From: Bacillota bacterium
GTDB lineage: Bacteria; Armatimonadota; HRBIN16
NCBI GenBank assembly: GCA_023511455.1
Contig: JAIMBJ010000033.1
Coordinates: 1 to 35,599 of the forward strand
DNA length: 35,599 nucleotides
Direction: 5' to 3'
This document shows positions 1 to 8,132 of this stretch, one piece after another. Under the pieces are notes generated by a model, which was given only the letters and a program-made list of their open reading frames with translations, was not told the DNA's origin and searched no databases. How positions within the stretch are numbered: the first letter of the stretch is position 1; every line of letters starts with the position of its first letter. The translations under genes and the position numbers were made by a program.

Positions 1-78
1 TCAAGGCATTTTTGCGGGGGTCGGCGGGAAACTTTTGAAAAAATCTTCTGGCGGAGGTGGTGGTTTGCCCTCACCCCC

Positions 79-1002
79 TCACAGCTCCCTCCCCGTCATC
101 CGCCGGTACGCCTCGCGATACTTTTCCGCAGTCCTCTGCACCACGTCGGGGGGGAGCTCGGGGGCGGGAGGCGTCTTGTCCCAGCCGGTGCTCTCCAGCC
201 AGTCGCGCACGTACTGCTTGTCGAAGCTGGGTTGTGAGCGTCCGGGCACATAATCATCCACCGCCCAGAAGCGCGACGAGTCGGGCGTGAGCACCTCGTC
301 GATGAGCAGTGTCTGCCCGTCTCTCTCCCCGAACTCGAACTTGGTATCGGCGATGATGATGCCCTTCCGCACCGCCTCGTCCCGCGCGAAGCGGTAGATT
401 TCCACGCTCAGCCGAGCCAGCTCCCGCGCCACTGCACCGACCATCTGCACCGCTTGCTCCAGACTGATATTCTCATCATGCCCTGTCTCGGCTTTGGTGG
501 CGGGGGTGAAGATGGGTTCCTCCAGTCGGTCGCTTTCGCGCAGCCGGGCGGGCAGGGCGATGCCGTGCAAAGTCACCGGCTTCTCGCTGCCGCCTGCCTG
601 CACATACTCCTTCCACAGCGAGCCTGCCAGATACCCGCGCACCACGCACTCGATGGGATAGGGCTTCGCCTTCACCACCAGCATGGAACGACCGTTCAGC
701 ATCTCGCGCACGTGCGCGTCCACCTGCCCCCCCGCCGCAGTAACCGCTTCGGCGATGACATCTATCTCTGCGCTGATGAGATGGTTGGGCACCAGCTGCC
801 GCGTGCGCTCGAACCAGTACAAAGAGAGCTGAGTCAGCACGCGCCCTTTGTCGGGGATGCCGTTGGGAAGCACCACGTCGAAGGCGGAGATGCGGTCTGT
901 TGCCACAATCAGCAGTTTATCGCCCAGGTCATAGATGTCGCGCACTTTGCCACGCTTCGGCTCTGACAGCCCGAGGATTTGCGTGCAGGTGACTGTTGTC
1001 AT
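79..1002 (-). CDS. purC: SAICAR synthase (phosphoribosylaminoimidazole-succinocarboxamide synthase)
   Basis: This cytoplasmic enzyme of de novo purine synthesis joins CAIR and aspartate using ATP to make SAICAR. The 307-residue protein begins with the family nucleotide-binding region: [19 protein letters not shown] (residues about 16-34) followed by [19 protein letters not shown], both typical of SAICAR synthase. Further family signatures are [19 protein letters not shown] (about 111-129) and [14 protein letters not shown] (about 233-246). The length matches the roughly 300-residue (yeast ADE1-like) form. The ATG start is the only one that keeps the N-terminal strand. The gene is divergent from the FG-GAP gene, sharing a short gap, and no other purine gene is visible. 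The family assignment is secure. Confidence 0.96.
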   Translation of the reverse strand: MTTVTCTQILGLSEPKRGKVRDIYDLGDKLLIVATDRISAFDVVLPNGIPDKGRVLTQLSLYWFERTRQLVPNHLISAEIDVIAEAVTAAGGQVDAHVREMLNGRSMLVVKAKPYPIECVVRGYLAGSLWKEYVQAGGSEKPVTLHGIALPARLRESDRLEEPIFTPATKAETGHDENISLEQAVQMVGAVARELARLSVEIYRFARDEAVRKGIIIADTKFEFGERDGQTLLIDEVLTPDSSRFWAVDDYVPGRSQPSFDKQYVRDWLESTGWDKTPPAPELPPDVVQRTAEKYREAYRRMTGREL

Positions 1003-1073
1003 GGGTGCGTTCTCCTTCGTTCACGCAGGATAATATGACCACTGTTCACGAAACCCTTTTCAGGGGTGATTTC

Positions 1074-2393
1074 ATGCAAGGTCGCAGCATCCCGAATTAC
1101 CCGAGCAACCCTTTCGTCATCAAGATGGAGATTCCTGCGCCGCAGGACAGCGCGGGCGGGCTGATTGTTGCCGACCTGGACGCCGACGGGCGCATGGACT
1201 ATCTGGTCACCGTACCCAGACACGTCGCGGCGTACCGCTGGGACGGCAGGAAGCTCTGGGTGCTGAAGGTCGATGTGCGCGTAGGGGGCTCTGCCGAGTC
1301 GGAAGGGTTGCCCGGACATCACGGCGCCGGCGTGCAGGCAGGCGATATCGACGGCGACAAACGCACCGAGGTGCTCTTTCTGGACAACAACAGCACCCTG
1401 CACGTGGTAGGTGGGAGCTCTGGCAAGACTTTGTGGACAGTGAAGATACCCGTGCCCGAGGGCGCGGAACGGTGGGAACATCTGGCACTCGCAAACCTGC
1501 GCGGCAAGGGCGACCGCGACCTCGTGCTGCAAGCGACCAACGCCAAAGGCTACCGCATGGGCAGGTACGTGGCAGCGTTCGCGCTGGAATCGCTTCGCAA
1601 AGGCGAGGTGCAGCCGCTCTGGCAGGTGGATAACTTCCTTGCCTGTGCGCACAATGGGCTGCGCGTGGCAGACGTTAACGGTGACGGCAGAGACGAAATC
1701 CTCAGCGGCTGCATCCTCGCGCCAGATGGCAAGGAGCTCTTTCGCCTGAACGACCTGCGCGGGCACATCGACAGCGTCTTCATCGCCGACGTACAGCCCG
1801 ACCGCAAGGGACTGGAGGTCGTCGCGCTGGAAGAGGGCGCGAACCGGGTGTTCCTGTTCCACGCGGAGGGGCTAATCTGGGCGGTGGACCACAAGCGACA
1901 GGAACCGCAGAACGCCGCCATCGGGCGTTTTGACCCCACGCGCAAAGGACTGCAAATCTGGTGCCGCAGCCGCTACGATACCCACCAGAAGCCCTGGGTG
2001 CTGGACGCCGACGGCAAAGTGATTGCGGACTATGAGCTGAGCAAGGTCGCCCCCGCCGACTGGACGGAGAAGGGCATCGAGGTGATTCACGCCATCCACT
2101 GGGACGGCACGGGCAGGCAACACCTTGCCGCGAAGGAGCGGCATGAGTCGGGAGATGTGGCGGTCATCGACGCCATGACGGGACGCTTCATCGCCCGCTT
2201 CCCCGAGCGCGCGGACCGGCTGTATGTGGCGGATGTGGTGGGCGATTGGCGCGAGGAGCTGATTGTGCTGGCAGGCAGTGAACTGCACATCTATCAGAAC
2301 ACCGCGCCGAATCCCAACCCGAACCGCCCCCGCCTGTGGACGAACCCGGTGTATCGACGCACAAAGGCGGTATGGAACTACTATTCGCCCTGA
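1074..2393 (+). CDS. FG-GAP/VCBS-type beta-propeller protein, carbohydrate cluster
   Basis: The protein is made of repeated Asp-rich calcium-binding loops of the FG-GAP/VCBS type: DLDADGRMD, DIDGDKRTE and DVNGDGRDE lie in successive blades, as does GRFDPTRKGLQIW further on. The arrangement, including GLPGHHGAGVQAGDIDGD, recalls the propeller of PL11 rhamnogalacturonan lyases, but at about 439 residues it is shorter and I cannot assign lyase activity. I chose the ATG at 1074 because AGGGGTG lies 6 nt upstream; an ATG at 1035 with GCAGGA upstream is also possible, and a TTG at 996 would overlap purC. No signal peptide is visible from either start, which is odd for this fold. It heads a plus-strand run with the ThuA-like and rhamnosidase-like genes (22 and 30 bp gaps). 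Confidence 0.75.
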   Translation: MQGRSIPNYPSNPFVIKMEIPAPQDSAGGLIVADLDADGRMDYLVTVPRHVAAYRWDGRKLWVLKVDVRVGGSAESEGLPGHHGAGVQAGDIDGDKRTEVLFLDNNSTLHVVGGSSGKTLWTVKIPVPEGAERWEHLALANLRGKGDRDLVLQATNAKGYRMGRYVAAFALESLRKGEVQPLWQVDNFLACAHNGLRVADVNGDGRDEILSGCILAPDGKELFRLNDLRGHIDSVFIADVQPDRKGLEVVALEEGANRVFLFHAEGLIWAVDHKRQEPQNAAIGRFDPTRKGLQIWCRSRYDTHQKPWVLDADGKVIADYELSKVAPADWTEKGIEVIHAIHWDGTGRQHLAAKERHESGDVAVIDAMTGRFIARFPERADRLYVADVVGDWREELIVLAGSELHIYQNTAPNPNPNRPRLWTNPVYRRTKAVWNYYSP

Positions 2394-2415
2394 AAGGTGC
2401 GAGGAGGTGTCTGCC

Positions 2416-3159
2416 ATGAGCAAAGCTTTGCTGGGCGCGTGGCTATTGCTTTGCCTGTTCATCAGCAACGAGGGAGGAACACAGAAAATGCACACGAACC
2501 CGCCGATTCGAGTGCTTATTGTCACCGGTGGGCACGACTTTGAGCGCGAACCGTTCTTCGAGATGTTCCGCAGTTTCGAGGGGATAACGTACGAAGAGGT
2601 ACAGCACCCCCATGCGCACGCACGCCTCACGCCGGAAGCCGGTAAGCAGTACGACGTTATCGTTCTCTACGACATGTGGCAACCCATCAGCGAGGAGAGC
2701 AAAGAGGCGTTCGTCAAACTGCTGAGGGCAGGTAAGGGACTGGTCGCGCTGCACCACAGCCTCGCCAGTTACCAGACCTGGGATGAGTACCGCCGTATCA
2801 TCGGCGGGAAGTGGCACATGGAAAAATGGAAGCAAAACGGCACTGAGCGCCCCCCATCCACTTTTCAACATGATGTACAATTTAAAGTGCATGTGGTCGA
2901 TCCCAGACACCCTGTGACCAGAGGGATAGCCGATTTCGATATCCGCGACGAAACCTACGGCAACTTCGAAGTGCTGCCGAAGGTCAAACCGCTGCTGACC
3001 ACCGACGAACCAACCAGCAATCGGGTCATCGCGTGGGCACACACGTACGGCAGGTCGCGCGTGGTCTACATCCAGCTGGGGCACGACCATTACGCTTATG
3101 AGAACCCCAGCTACCGTCGGTTGGTGTGGCAGGCTATCCGCTGGGTGGCGGGCAGGTAA
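2416..3159 (+). CDS. secreted ThuA-like domain protein
   Basis: A 247-residue ThuA-like protein (PF06283 family, class I glutamine amidotransferase-like fold). The core starts with IRVLIVTGGHDFEREPFF and continues with YDVIVLYDMW and GKGLVALHHSLASY, the typical strand-plus-histidine pattern, and ends with VVYIQLGHDHYAYENPSYR. Relatives include putative sugar-processing or trehalose-utilization proteins and domains attached to glycosidases; the biochemical role is not settled. The start at 2416 follows GGAGG with suitable spacing and gives a signal peptide (Lys, then a hydrophobic LLGAWLLLCLFI), so export is likely. An upstream in-frame extension to 2263 overlaps the previous gene and is not credible. 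It probably lies in one operon with the FG-GAP and GH106-like genes. Confidence 0.85.
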   Translation: MSKALLGAWLLLCLFISNEGGTQKMHTNPPIRVLIVTGGHDFEREPFFEMFRSFEGITYEEVQHPHAHARLTPEAGKQYDVIVLYDMWQPISEESKEAFVKLLRAGKGLVALHHSLASYQTWDEYRRIIGGKWHMEKWKQNGTERPPSTFQHDVQFKVHVVDPRHPVTRGIADFDIRDETYGNFEVLPKVKPLLTTDEPTSNRVIAWAHTYGRSRVVYIQLGHDHYAYENPSYRRLVWQAIRWVAGR

Positions 3160-3189
3160 CAGCAACGCTCGAGGCGAGGTAACAAGCCG

Positions 3190-6100
3190 ATGGGTTTGAG
3201 AAAATCTTTCCGCAATCCGGGCATGGAATACCGCGGCGCGCCGTTCTGGTCGTGGAACGACCGGCTGGAGGACGCCGAGCTGCTGCGCCAGATCGACAGC
3301 ATGATGCAGGCGGGGATGGGAGGCTTTTTCATGCACTCCCGCGCCGGGCTGCTGACCGAATACATGTCGAAAGAGTGGATGCAGCGCATCCGCACCTGCG
3401 TCAATGCCGCCAGAGAGCGGGGAATGCTGGCGTGGTTGTATGACGAGGACCGCTGGCCTTCCGGCTTCGCGGGGGGCGACGTGCCTGCCATGCACCCTTC
3501 CTTTCGCGCCAAGCACATCACCTGGCTGCAGGGTGAGGCAGCGCGTTCCGAAGAGGCAAATACGCTGGCAGTCTACTCCTGTGTGTTTCGGGATGGGCAC
3601 CTGCGCGACTTCCAGCCTCTTCGCACGGGGGAAAGCGTGCCAGCCGGGCGTGAGGTCTTGCGCTTCGTGTGGCGGTATGACCCACCCAGCCCCTGGTATA
3701 ACGGCGGCACCTATCTGGATACCCTCAATCCCGAGGCGGTGGCGGCTTTCCTGAAACACACCTACGACGCCTACGCCCGCGAGGTAGGCGAGGAGTTCGG
3801 TAAAGCGGTGCCCGGAATCTTCACAGACGAGCCGCACTTCGGCAAGTTCTTCCAGCCGGATAAACTTCCTTACACAGAACGACTGCCCGAGGCGTTTGAA
3901 GCCGCGTACGGCTATCCCCTTGCCGAAGCTCTGCCCGCACTGTTCTTTGACACTCCCGATGCCACCGCACATCGCTACCGTTTCTATCGCCTTGTGACGC
4001 AGATGTTCGTGCAGAGCTTTGGTAAACAGCTATACGACTGGTGCGAGGCGCATGGCATTCACCTCACAGGGCACTATCTGCTGGAAGACACGTTTCACGA
4101 CCAGATTTCTGCCATCGGCGCAGCCATGCCCCTGTACGAGTACATGCAGTCTCCCGGCATCGATCATCTGGGCAGGCGGTTGCCGGACGCCCTGCTGGCA
4201 AGGCAGGTCTCCAGCGTGGCGCGGCAGATGGGCAGGCGGCGCGTGCTGTGCGAAACCTACGGCTGCTCGGGCTGGAACATCTCGTTTGCCGAGCAGAAAT
4301 GGATTGCCGATAACCTGTTCGTGCAGGGTGTAACCTACATGAACCAGCACCTCGCGCTCTACTCCATGTGGGGCGGACGCAAGCGTGATTTCCCGCCTTC
4401 TATCTTCTACCAGCAACCCTGGTGGAAGCACTACCGCTACCTCTCCGACTACATGGCGCGGGTGACGCTGATGCTGCAATCGGGCACGCCGTGCAGTGAA
4501 CTGCTGGTACTGCATACCATCGGGTCGGGATGGGCAACCTTTCGCCCGGACGACCAGCAACAATGCGCCCGCTACGGAGAGGCGTGTATGCGCGTGAGTA
4601 CCTGGCTGAACGAGATGCAGCATGACCACGACTTCGGCGACGAGCTCATCATGCAGAAGCACGCTCGTGTGGAGGGCGACTACCTGCGCATCGGACAGGC
4701 GCTTTATCGCCTGATAGTGATACCGCCCGCGCTGACTCTGGCGCGCTCTACCGTGCAGCTGTTGCGCGAGTGGCTGGATGCTGGTGGACGGGTTATCACG
4801 GTGGGCGAAGTGGCTTCGCAGATAGAGGGCGTTCCCGCCGCCGACCAGCTCGCCGCGCTCTGGAACCACCCCAGCGTGGTGCGCCTCCCGGAGGACTTCG
4901 CCGCGCTGCAGGAAACGGTGGATGCCCTTCTCCGCCCGATGGTGCGCGTCACCTACCCCAACGGCAACATCTGCCGTTCGGTATATGCCCGCGTGGTGCG
5001 CCGCGATGACGGCGCGCTGGTGGTGTTCCTGGTGAACCGCGCGTTGAACGATGACCAGGGCGAGCTCATCGTACAGGTGAACGGTGATGGACACCTGAGC
5101 CAGTGGAAGGCGGAAACGGGAGAAATCATCACCCTGCCGACGGATAAAACCGCCGAAGGCATGAAGCGGTGCAGCCTGCCGCTTGGCGCGGCACAGTCGT
5201 ACCTGCTGATGCTGGATGGACAGGCAGGCTCCACCTACGAACGCAGAAAGCATCCCGCCATGCAGATAAACCTGGACGGCAACTACCGCGTGGAACGCAC
5301 CGAACCGAACGTCCTGCTGCTGGACTACGCGACGCTCACCCTGCCCGGGCAGCCGCCAACCGAACGGTTGCCCATGTGGAAACTGCACCTGCGCCTTGCG
5401 GAGCATCTGGGCATCGACCCCGACCTGCATAACGGCGGGGTTTCCCTCTGGAAGCGCGAGCGGGAGCGCCAGTCGCCTCCCAAAACCTGCGACGTGGTGC
5501 TGACCTACACCTTCGAGAGCCGCATCCAACCGAAGACGCCGGTCACGCTGGTGGTGGAAAAGCCGGAGTACAGCCGCTTCGTGGTCAACGGCATGGAGAT
5601 AGACAACACCGACAGGGGCTGGTGGCTGGACATCGGCTTCCGAAAGCTGGACATCTCCGGCACTATTCGCCCCGGTGCGAACGTCATCGAACAGCATCTC
5701 CACTTTGTGGAAGGGCTGACGCTGGAACCCATCATGATACTGGGGGATTTCGGGGTATCGCCGACGAAAGACAACCGGCAGTTCGTGCTGGACGAGGAGC
5801 CGTCGATGATTACGCTGGAAGACTGGTGCCCCCAGGGGTATCCGTTCTACTGCGGTTCCATGCGCTTCACGTGGCGGATACATCTGCCCGGCGAGTCACA
5901 GCGTATCGTGCTGGAGTGCCAGAAGCCGCATGCCCCCGTTTGTAGCGTGCATGTGAACGGGCAGTACGCGGGGTTGCTGGCGTGGCATCCGTACGAGGTG
6001 GACATCACCGACCTCGTGCATGAGGGGGAAAACGAAATCACGGTGGAGGTGTTCACCAGTCCGCGCAACCTGCTGGGACCGCTGCATCACCAGCAGGACG

Positions 6101-6213
6101 AGCTGTACGGCGTGGGACCGGAGAGCTTCACCGCAGGTGAGCAGTGGACGGACGAGTACCGTTTCGTGCCGTACGGGTTGCTGACGCCACCGCGCATCGT
6201 CATTTACGAGTGA
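3190..6213 (+). CDS. GH106-like alpha-L-rhamnosidase
   Basis: A 1007-residue protein resembling glycoside hydrolase family 106 (PF17132), which releases alpha-L-rhamnose from plant polysaccharides and glycosides. Typical features are APFWSWNDRLEDAELLRQI near the N-terminus, GMGGFFMHSRAGLLTEYMS, and GMLAWLYDEDRWPSGFAGG (about residues 78-96). Later come IFTDEPHF and an acidic/aromatic barrel section (CETYGCSGWN). The C-terminal third contains GH2-like jelly-roll sugar-binding segments (VHVNGQYAGLLAWHPYEVD, near 925). Length agrees with the family. No clear signal peptide is seen, so the enzyme may act on imported oligosaccharides. The neighbouring propeller and ThuA-like genes suggest a polysaccharide-utilisation cluster. 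Substrate specificity cannot be fixed from sequence. Confidence 0.85.
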   Translation: MGLRKSFRNPGMEYRGAPFWSWNDRLEDAELLRQIDSMMQAGMGGFFMHSRAGLLTEYMSKEWMQRIRTCVNAARERGMLAWLYDEDRWPSGFAGGDVPAMHPSFRAKHITWLQGEAARSEEANTLAVYSCVFRDGHLRDFQPLRTGESVPAGREVLRFVWRYDPPSPWYNGGTYLDTLNPEAVAAFLKHTYDAYAREVGEEFGKAVPGIFTDEPHFGKFFQPDKLPYTERLPEAFEAAYGYPLAEALPALFFDTPDATAHRYRFYRLVTQMFVQSFGKQLYDWCEAHGIHLTGHYLLEDTFHDQISAIGAAMPLYEYMQSPGIDHLGRRLPDALLARQVSSVARQMGRRRVLCETYGCSGWNISFAEQKWIADNLFVQGVTYMNQHLALYSMWGGRKRDFPPSIFYQQPWWKHYRYLSDYMARVTLMLQSGTPCSELLVLHTIGSGWATFRPDDQQQCARYGEACMRVSTWLNEMQHDHDFGDELIMQKHARVEGDYLRIGQALYRLIVIPPALTLARSTVQLLREWLDAGGRVITVGEVASQIEGVPAADQLAALWNHPSVVRLPEDFAALQETVDALLRPMVRVTYPNGNICRSVYARVVRRDDGALVVFLVNRALNDDQGELIVQVNGDGHLSQWKAETGEIITLPTDKTAEGMKRCSLPLGAAQSYLLMLDGQAGSTYERRKHPAMQINLDGNYRVERTEPNVLLLDYATLTLPGQPPTERLPMWKLHLRLAEHLGIDPDLHNGGVSLWKRERERQSPPKTCDVVLTYTFESRIQPKTPVTLVVEKPEYSRFVVNGMEIDNTDRGWWLDIGFRKLDISGTIRPGANVIEQHLHFVEGLTLEPIMILGDFGVSPTKDNRQFVLDEEPSMITLEDWCPQGYPFYCGSMRFTWRIHLPGESQRIVLECQKPHAPVCSVHVNGQYAGLLAWHPYEVDITDLVHEGENEITVEVFTSPRNLLGPLHHQQDELYGVGPESFTAGEQWTDEYRFVPYGLLTPPRIVIYE

Positions 6214-6291
6214 AAAGCCACCGGCGCGCGGGTTAGGCGTGGTGGACCCTTTGCCCTGCACAAGGCGTCGCTGTGAACTCATCCGCCGCGC

Positions 6292-6441
6292 TCAGCCACG
6301 CGGTGCCCGCTGCCCCAATCAAGGCGGCACCGAGGCAATGGCGTGTATCTCCCACGCGGTGCCCACCGTGCGCTGCAGCGCAGACACCGCTTTGGCGAAC
6401 GCCGCGCCTGGCGCCACAGAAGGGTAACCCGCCGTCCAGCC
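6292..6441. repeat. direct repeat, left copy flanking hicBA
   Basis: About 150 bp closely matching 7090-7240 in the same orientation. A block of about 38 bp around 6338-6375 is identical. The pair brackets the hicBA module. Inside each copy a short sub-repeat around CACGCGGTGCCC occurs twice, about 55 bp apart. No convincing protein is encoded; short open frames on both strands diverge in frame between copies. Confidence 0.8.
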
Positions 6442-6508
6442 CGCATCCGCCCACGATAACACCAGATTCGTCACCCGGCTGGCAAGCGAACTTTCCGGGC
6501 GATGCTGA

Positions 6509-6537
6509 TTGAACTCCTCCCATACTTATGGCATAAT
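6509..6537 (+). promoter_or_regulatory. sigma70-type promoter for hicBA
   Basis: TTGAAC (6509-6514) and CATAAT (6532-6537) are separated by 17 bp, placing a transcription start near 6544, about 33 bp before the hicB start. The elements match the consensus at 4/6 and 5/6 positions. No clear operator palindrome was found beside it. Confidence 0.6.
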
Positions 6538-6576
6538 AACATTGCAGAGGCCGGATTGACTGGGGGCAAAGCAATC

Positions 6577-6774
6577 ATGCAAACCGTCAAATATGTCTAC
6601 TGGCAAGAGGAAGGAATGTGGTTAGGCTATCTGGAGGAGTTTCCCGACTACTGGACGCAGGGGGAAACCAGAGAGGAGCTGGAAGAAAACTTGCGCGACC
6701 TGTATCACGACCTGATGAGCGGTGAGATACCGAGCGTCCGCAGGGTGGCTGAGATGGAATTAGCGCAGGGATAG
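6577..6774 (+). CDS. hicB: HicB-like antitoxin
   Basis: A 65-residue HicB-type antitoxin core. The sequence shows the partial RNase H-like fold of the family: YVYWQEEGMWLGYLEEFPD, then TQGETREELEENLRDLYHD. It should neutralise the HicA toxin encoded 8 bp downstream. No C-terminal DNA-binding (ribbon-helix-helix or HTH) domain is present, so this is the short HicB form, and autoregulation is less certain. The start at 6577 follows GGGGG and fits the family N-terminus; a 25-codon upstream extension begins inside the promoter and is rejected. The antitoxin-first order differs from the classic hicAB order but is common. Confidence 0.88.
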   Translation: MQTVKYVYWQEEGMWLGYLEEFPDYWTQGETREELEENLRDLYHDLMSGEIPSVRRVAEMELAQG

Positions 6775-6782
6775 GACGCGCC

Positions 6783-6974
6783 GTGAAGCGAAGCGATTTG
6801 ATACGCGAAATACAAGAAATGGGGTGTGTCCTTGTGCGGCATGGACACAAGCACGATTGGTATCAGAACCCGAGAACGAAGATATCTCAACCAGTACCTC
6901 GCCACCAGGAGATTAGCAACGTCCTGGCGAAACGCATTCTCAAAATGCTCAGCGATGATGCCCCGCGTAGCTAA
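6783..6974 (+). CDS. hicA: HicA-type mRNA interferase toxin
   Basis: A 63-residue HicA toxin, a double-stranded RNA-binding-like ribonuclease that cleaves mRNA when free of HicB. The diagnostic motif RHGHKHDWYQNP (about residues 19-30) contains the catalytic His, followed by the conserved PVPRHQEISNVLAKRILKML. The GTG start at 6783 lies 8 bp after hicB, so the two are co-transcribed. Length and motifs are complete, so the toxin looks intact. The pair sits between two direct repeats, which may reflect how the module arrived or how it can be lost. Confidence 0.92.
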   Translation: MKRSDLIREIQEMGCVLVRHGHKHDWYQNPRTKISQPVPRHQEISNVLAKRILKMLSDDAPRS

Positions 6975-7089
6975 CGCCCCCAAAGGAGCCCCGCGCCCGC
7001 GAGCCAAAGAGGATGATACGACTCAACGACCACAAGCCAGAGAACTGCCTTATGCCCTGCCCCGCCGCGTGTGGGGTCCTCGCCGGCAT

Positions 7090-7240
7090 TCAGCCATGCG
7101 GTGCCCACTGCCCCAATCAACCGTGGTAGGGAGGCGATGGCGTGTATCTCCCACGCGGTGCCCACCGTGCGCTGGAGCGCAGACACTGCTTTGGCGAACG
7201 CGGCGCCCGGCGCTGCAGAAGGGTCACCCGCCGTCCAGCC
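7090..7240. repeat. direct repeat, right copy flanking hicBA
   Basis: Second copy of the element at 6292-6441, offset 798 bp with a one-base length difference and scattered substitutions. Upstream similarity fades gradually, a shared TGCCCTGC lying roughly 40 bp before each copy. The remaining bases from 7241 to 7364 hold no gene that I can support. Confidence 0.8.
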
Positions 7241-7364
7241 TGCCTCAAACGACGGATGAGCTGGCAGCTGATGCTAAGACCGCATTGTTGGCTCCAGACG
7301 ATCACATCCCTTGTGGATTTGTCAAGGTTTTTTGCGACCGTTTGTGAAGAATGGATGAAGTGTG

Positions 7365-8117
7365 CTACTGCGTTTCACCCCCGTCGATCTGCCTCACCTG
7401 CGCGAAGCGGGACAGGAACGGCTCGCCCAGCGCGGCTTCGAACTGCTGCAGCCACCCGCGGATGTAGCCCTCGTCCAGATGGGGGTTCTTCAGCCAGATG
7501 CGTCGGCAATCCTCGATGTCGCGTGGACGCCCGGCAATCACTTTGTGGATAATCACGTCCTCGGGCGAGGCGAAGCAGACCTCCGTCGCGCCAAACGGCA
7601 CGCGCCGCACGCGCCGCAGCGCCTCCTGCTCATAAGCCGATTGCGCAAAGATGACGTCAATGCGTATCCCGCTGGCTTCGTCGCGGCAGGGCAAAACCAT
7701 CGTGCGTCTCACAAAGGCTTCAGCATCCTCCACCAGCACCTGCCAGCCCAGTGCGCGCACCGCTTCCAGCACCACTGGCAGACCCTCTGGGGCGACCCCA
7801 ACGGTCACGTCCACATCCGCCGTGAGGCGCGGCTCTCCGTACAACAACACCGCCTGTCCGCCAATCACCATGTAGGCGATCGAGCGGGCATCGAACTCTC
7901 GTGCCATCTTCTCCAGCAGGTCGCGAAACATGAAACACCTCACCAGTCGGGTTTTGCGCGAGACGTCCTCCAGCGGGTCTATCGGAGGATATGCTCCCAT
8001 TTGCCGCGCGTGCTGGTATAACGCCTCGTAAAGGCGCAGGTTTCGGTCAATATCCGCCGCCTCCCGACGGATGTACTCTGCTTCCCAGCGGCGCCAGTGC
8101 GCGCGGTCGGCAATCAT
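7365..8117 (-). CDS. nucleotidyltransferase-fold protein with N-terminal extension
   Basis: A 250-residue protein with a minimal nucleotidyltransferase fold, as in AbiEii/MenT-like and related uncharacterised families. The motif is YMVIGGQAVLLYGEPRLTAD then VDVTV, giving the Gly-Gly and the metal-binding Asp pair (about residues 83-108). The later part SPEDVIIHKVIAGRPRDIEDCRRI is typical of these proteins. The first ~70 residues form a separate charged helical region (WRRWEAEYIRREAADID, then PPIDPLEDVSRK) that in relatives may be a small stand-alone protein. The gene follows gatB by 15 bp and is probably co-transcribed with it. Function is unknown; a toxin-like or RNA-modifying role is a family-based possibility only. 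Confidence 0.72.
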   Translation of the reverse strand: MIADRAHWRRWEAEYIRREAADIDRNLRLYEALYQHARQMGAYPPIDPLEDVSRKTRLVRCFMFRDLLEKMAREFDARSIAYMVIGGQAVLLYGEPRLTADVDVTVGVAPEGLPVVLEAVRALGWQVLVEDAEAFVRRTMVLPCRDEASGIRIDVIFAQSAYEQEALRRVRRVPFGATEVCFASPEDVIIHKVIAGRPRDIEDCRRIWLKNPHLDEGYIRGWLQQFEAALGEPFLSRFAQVRQIDGGETQ

Positions 8118-8132
8118 CGCGCAGTCCCTCTG

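Noticed and set aside
1-78. Possible gene start or feature before purC
   Set aside because: The short open frames here continue antisense to purC and have no recognisable product.
4030-5883. 617-codon open frame on the minus strand inside the rhamnosidase-like gene
   Set aside because: It is the antisense shadow of a high-GC gene; the residues are His/Arg/Gln-rich with no domain, and the plus-strand protein has clear GH106 motifs.
6974-7364. Integrase or attachment site beside hicBA
   Set aside because: No integrase, tRNA end or transposase terminal inverted repeat was seen; only the direct repeat is supported.
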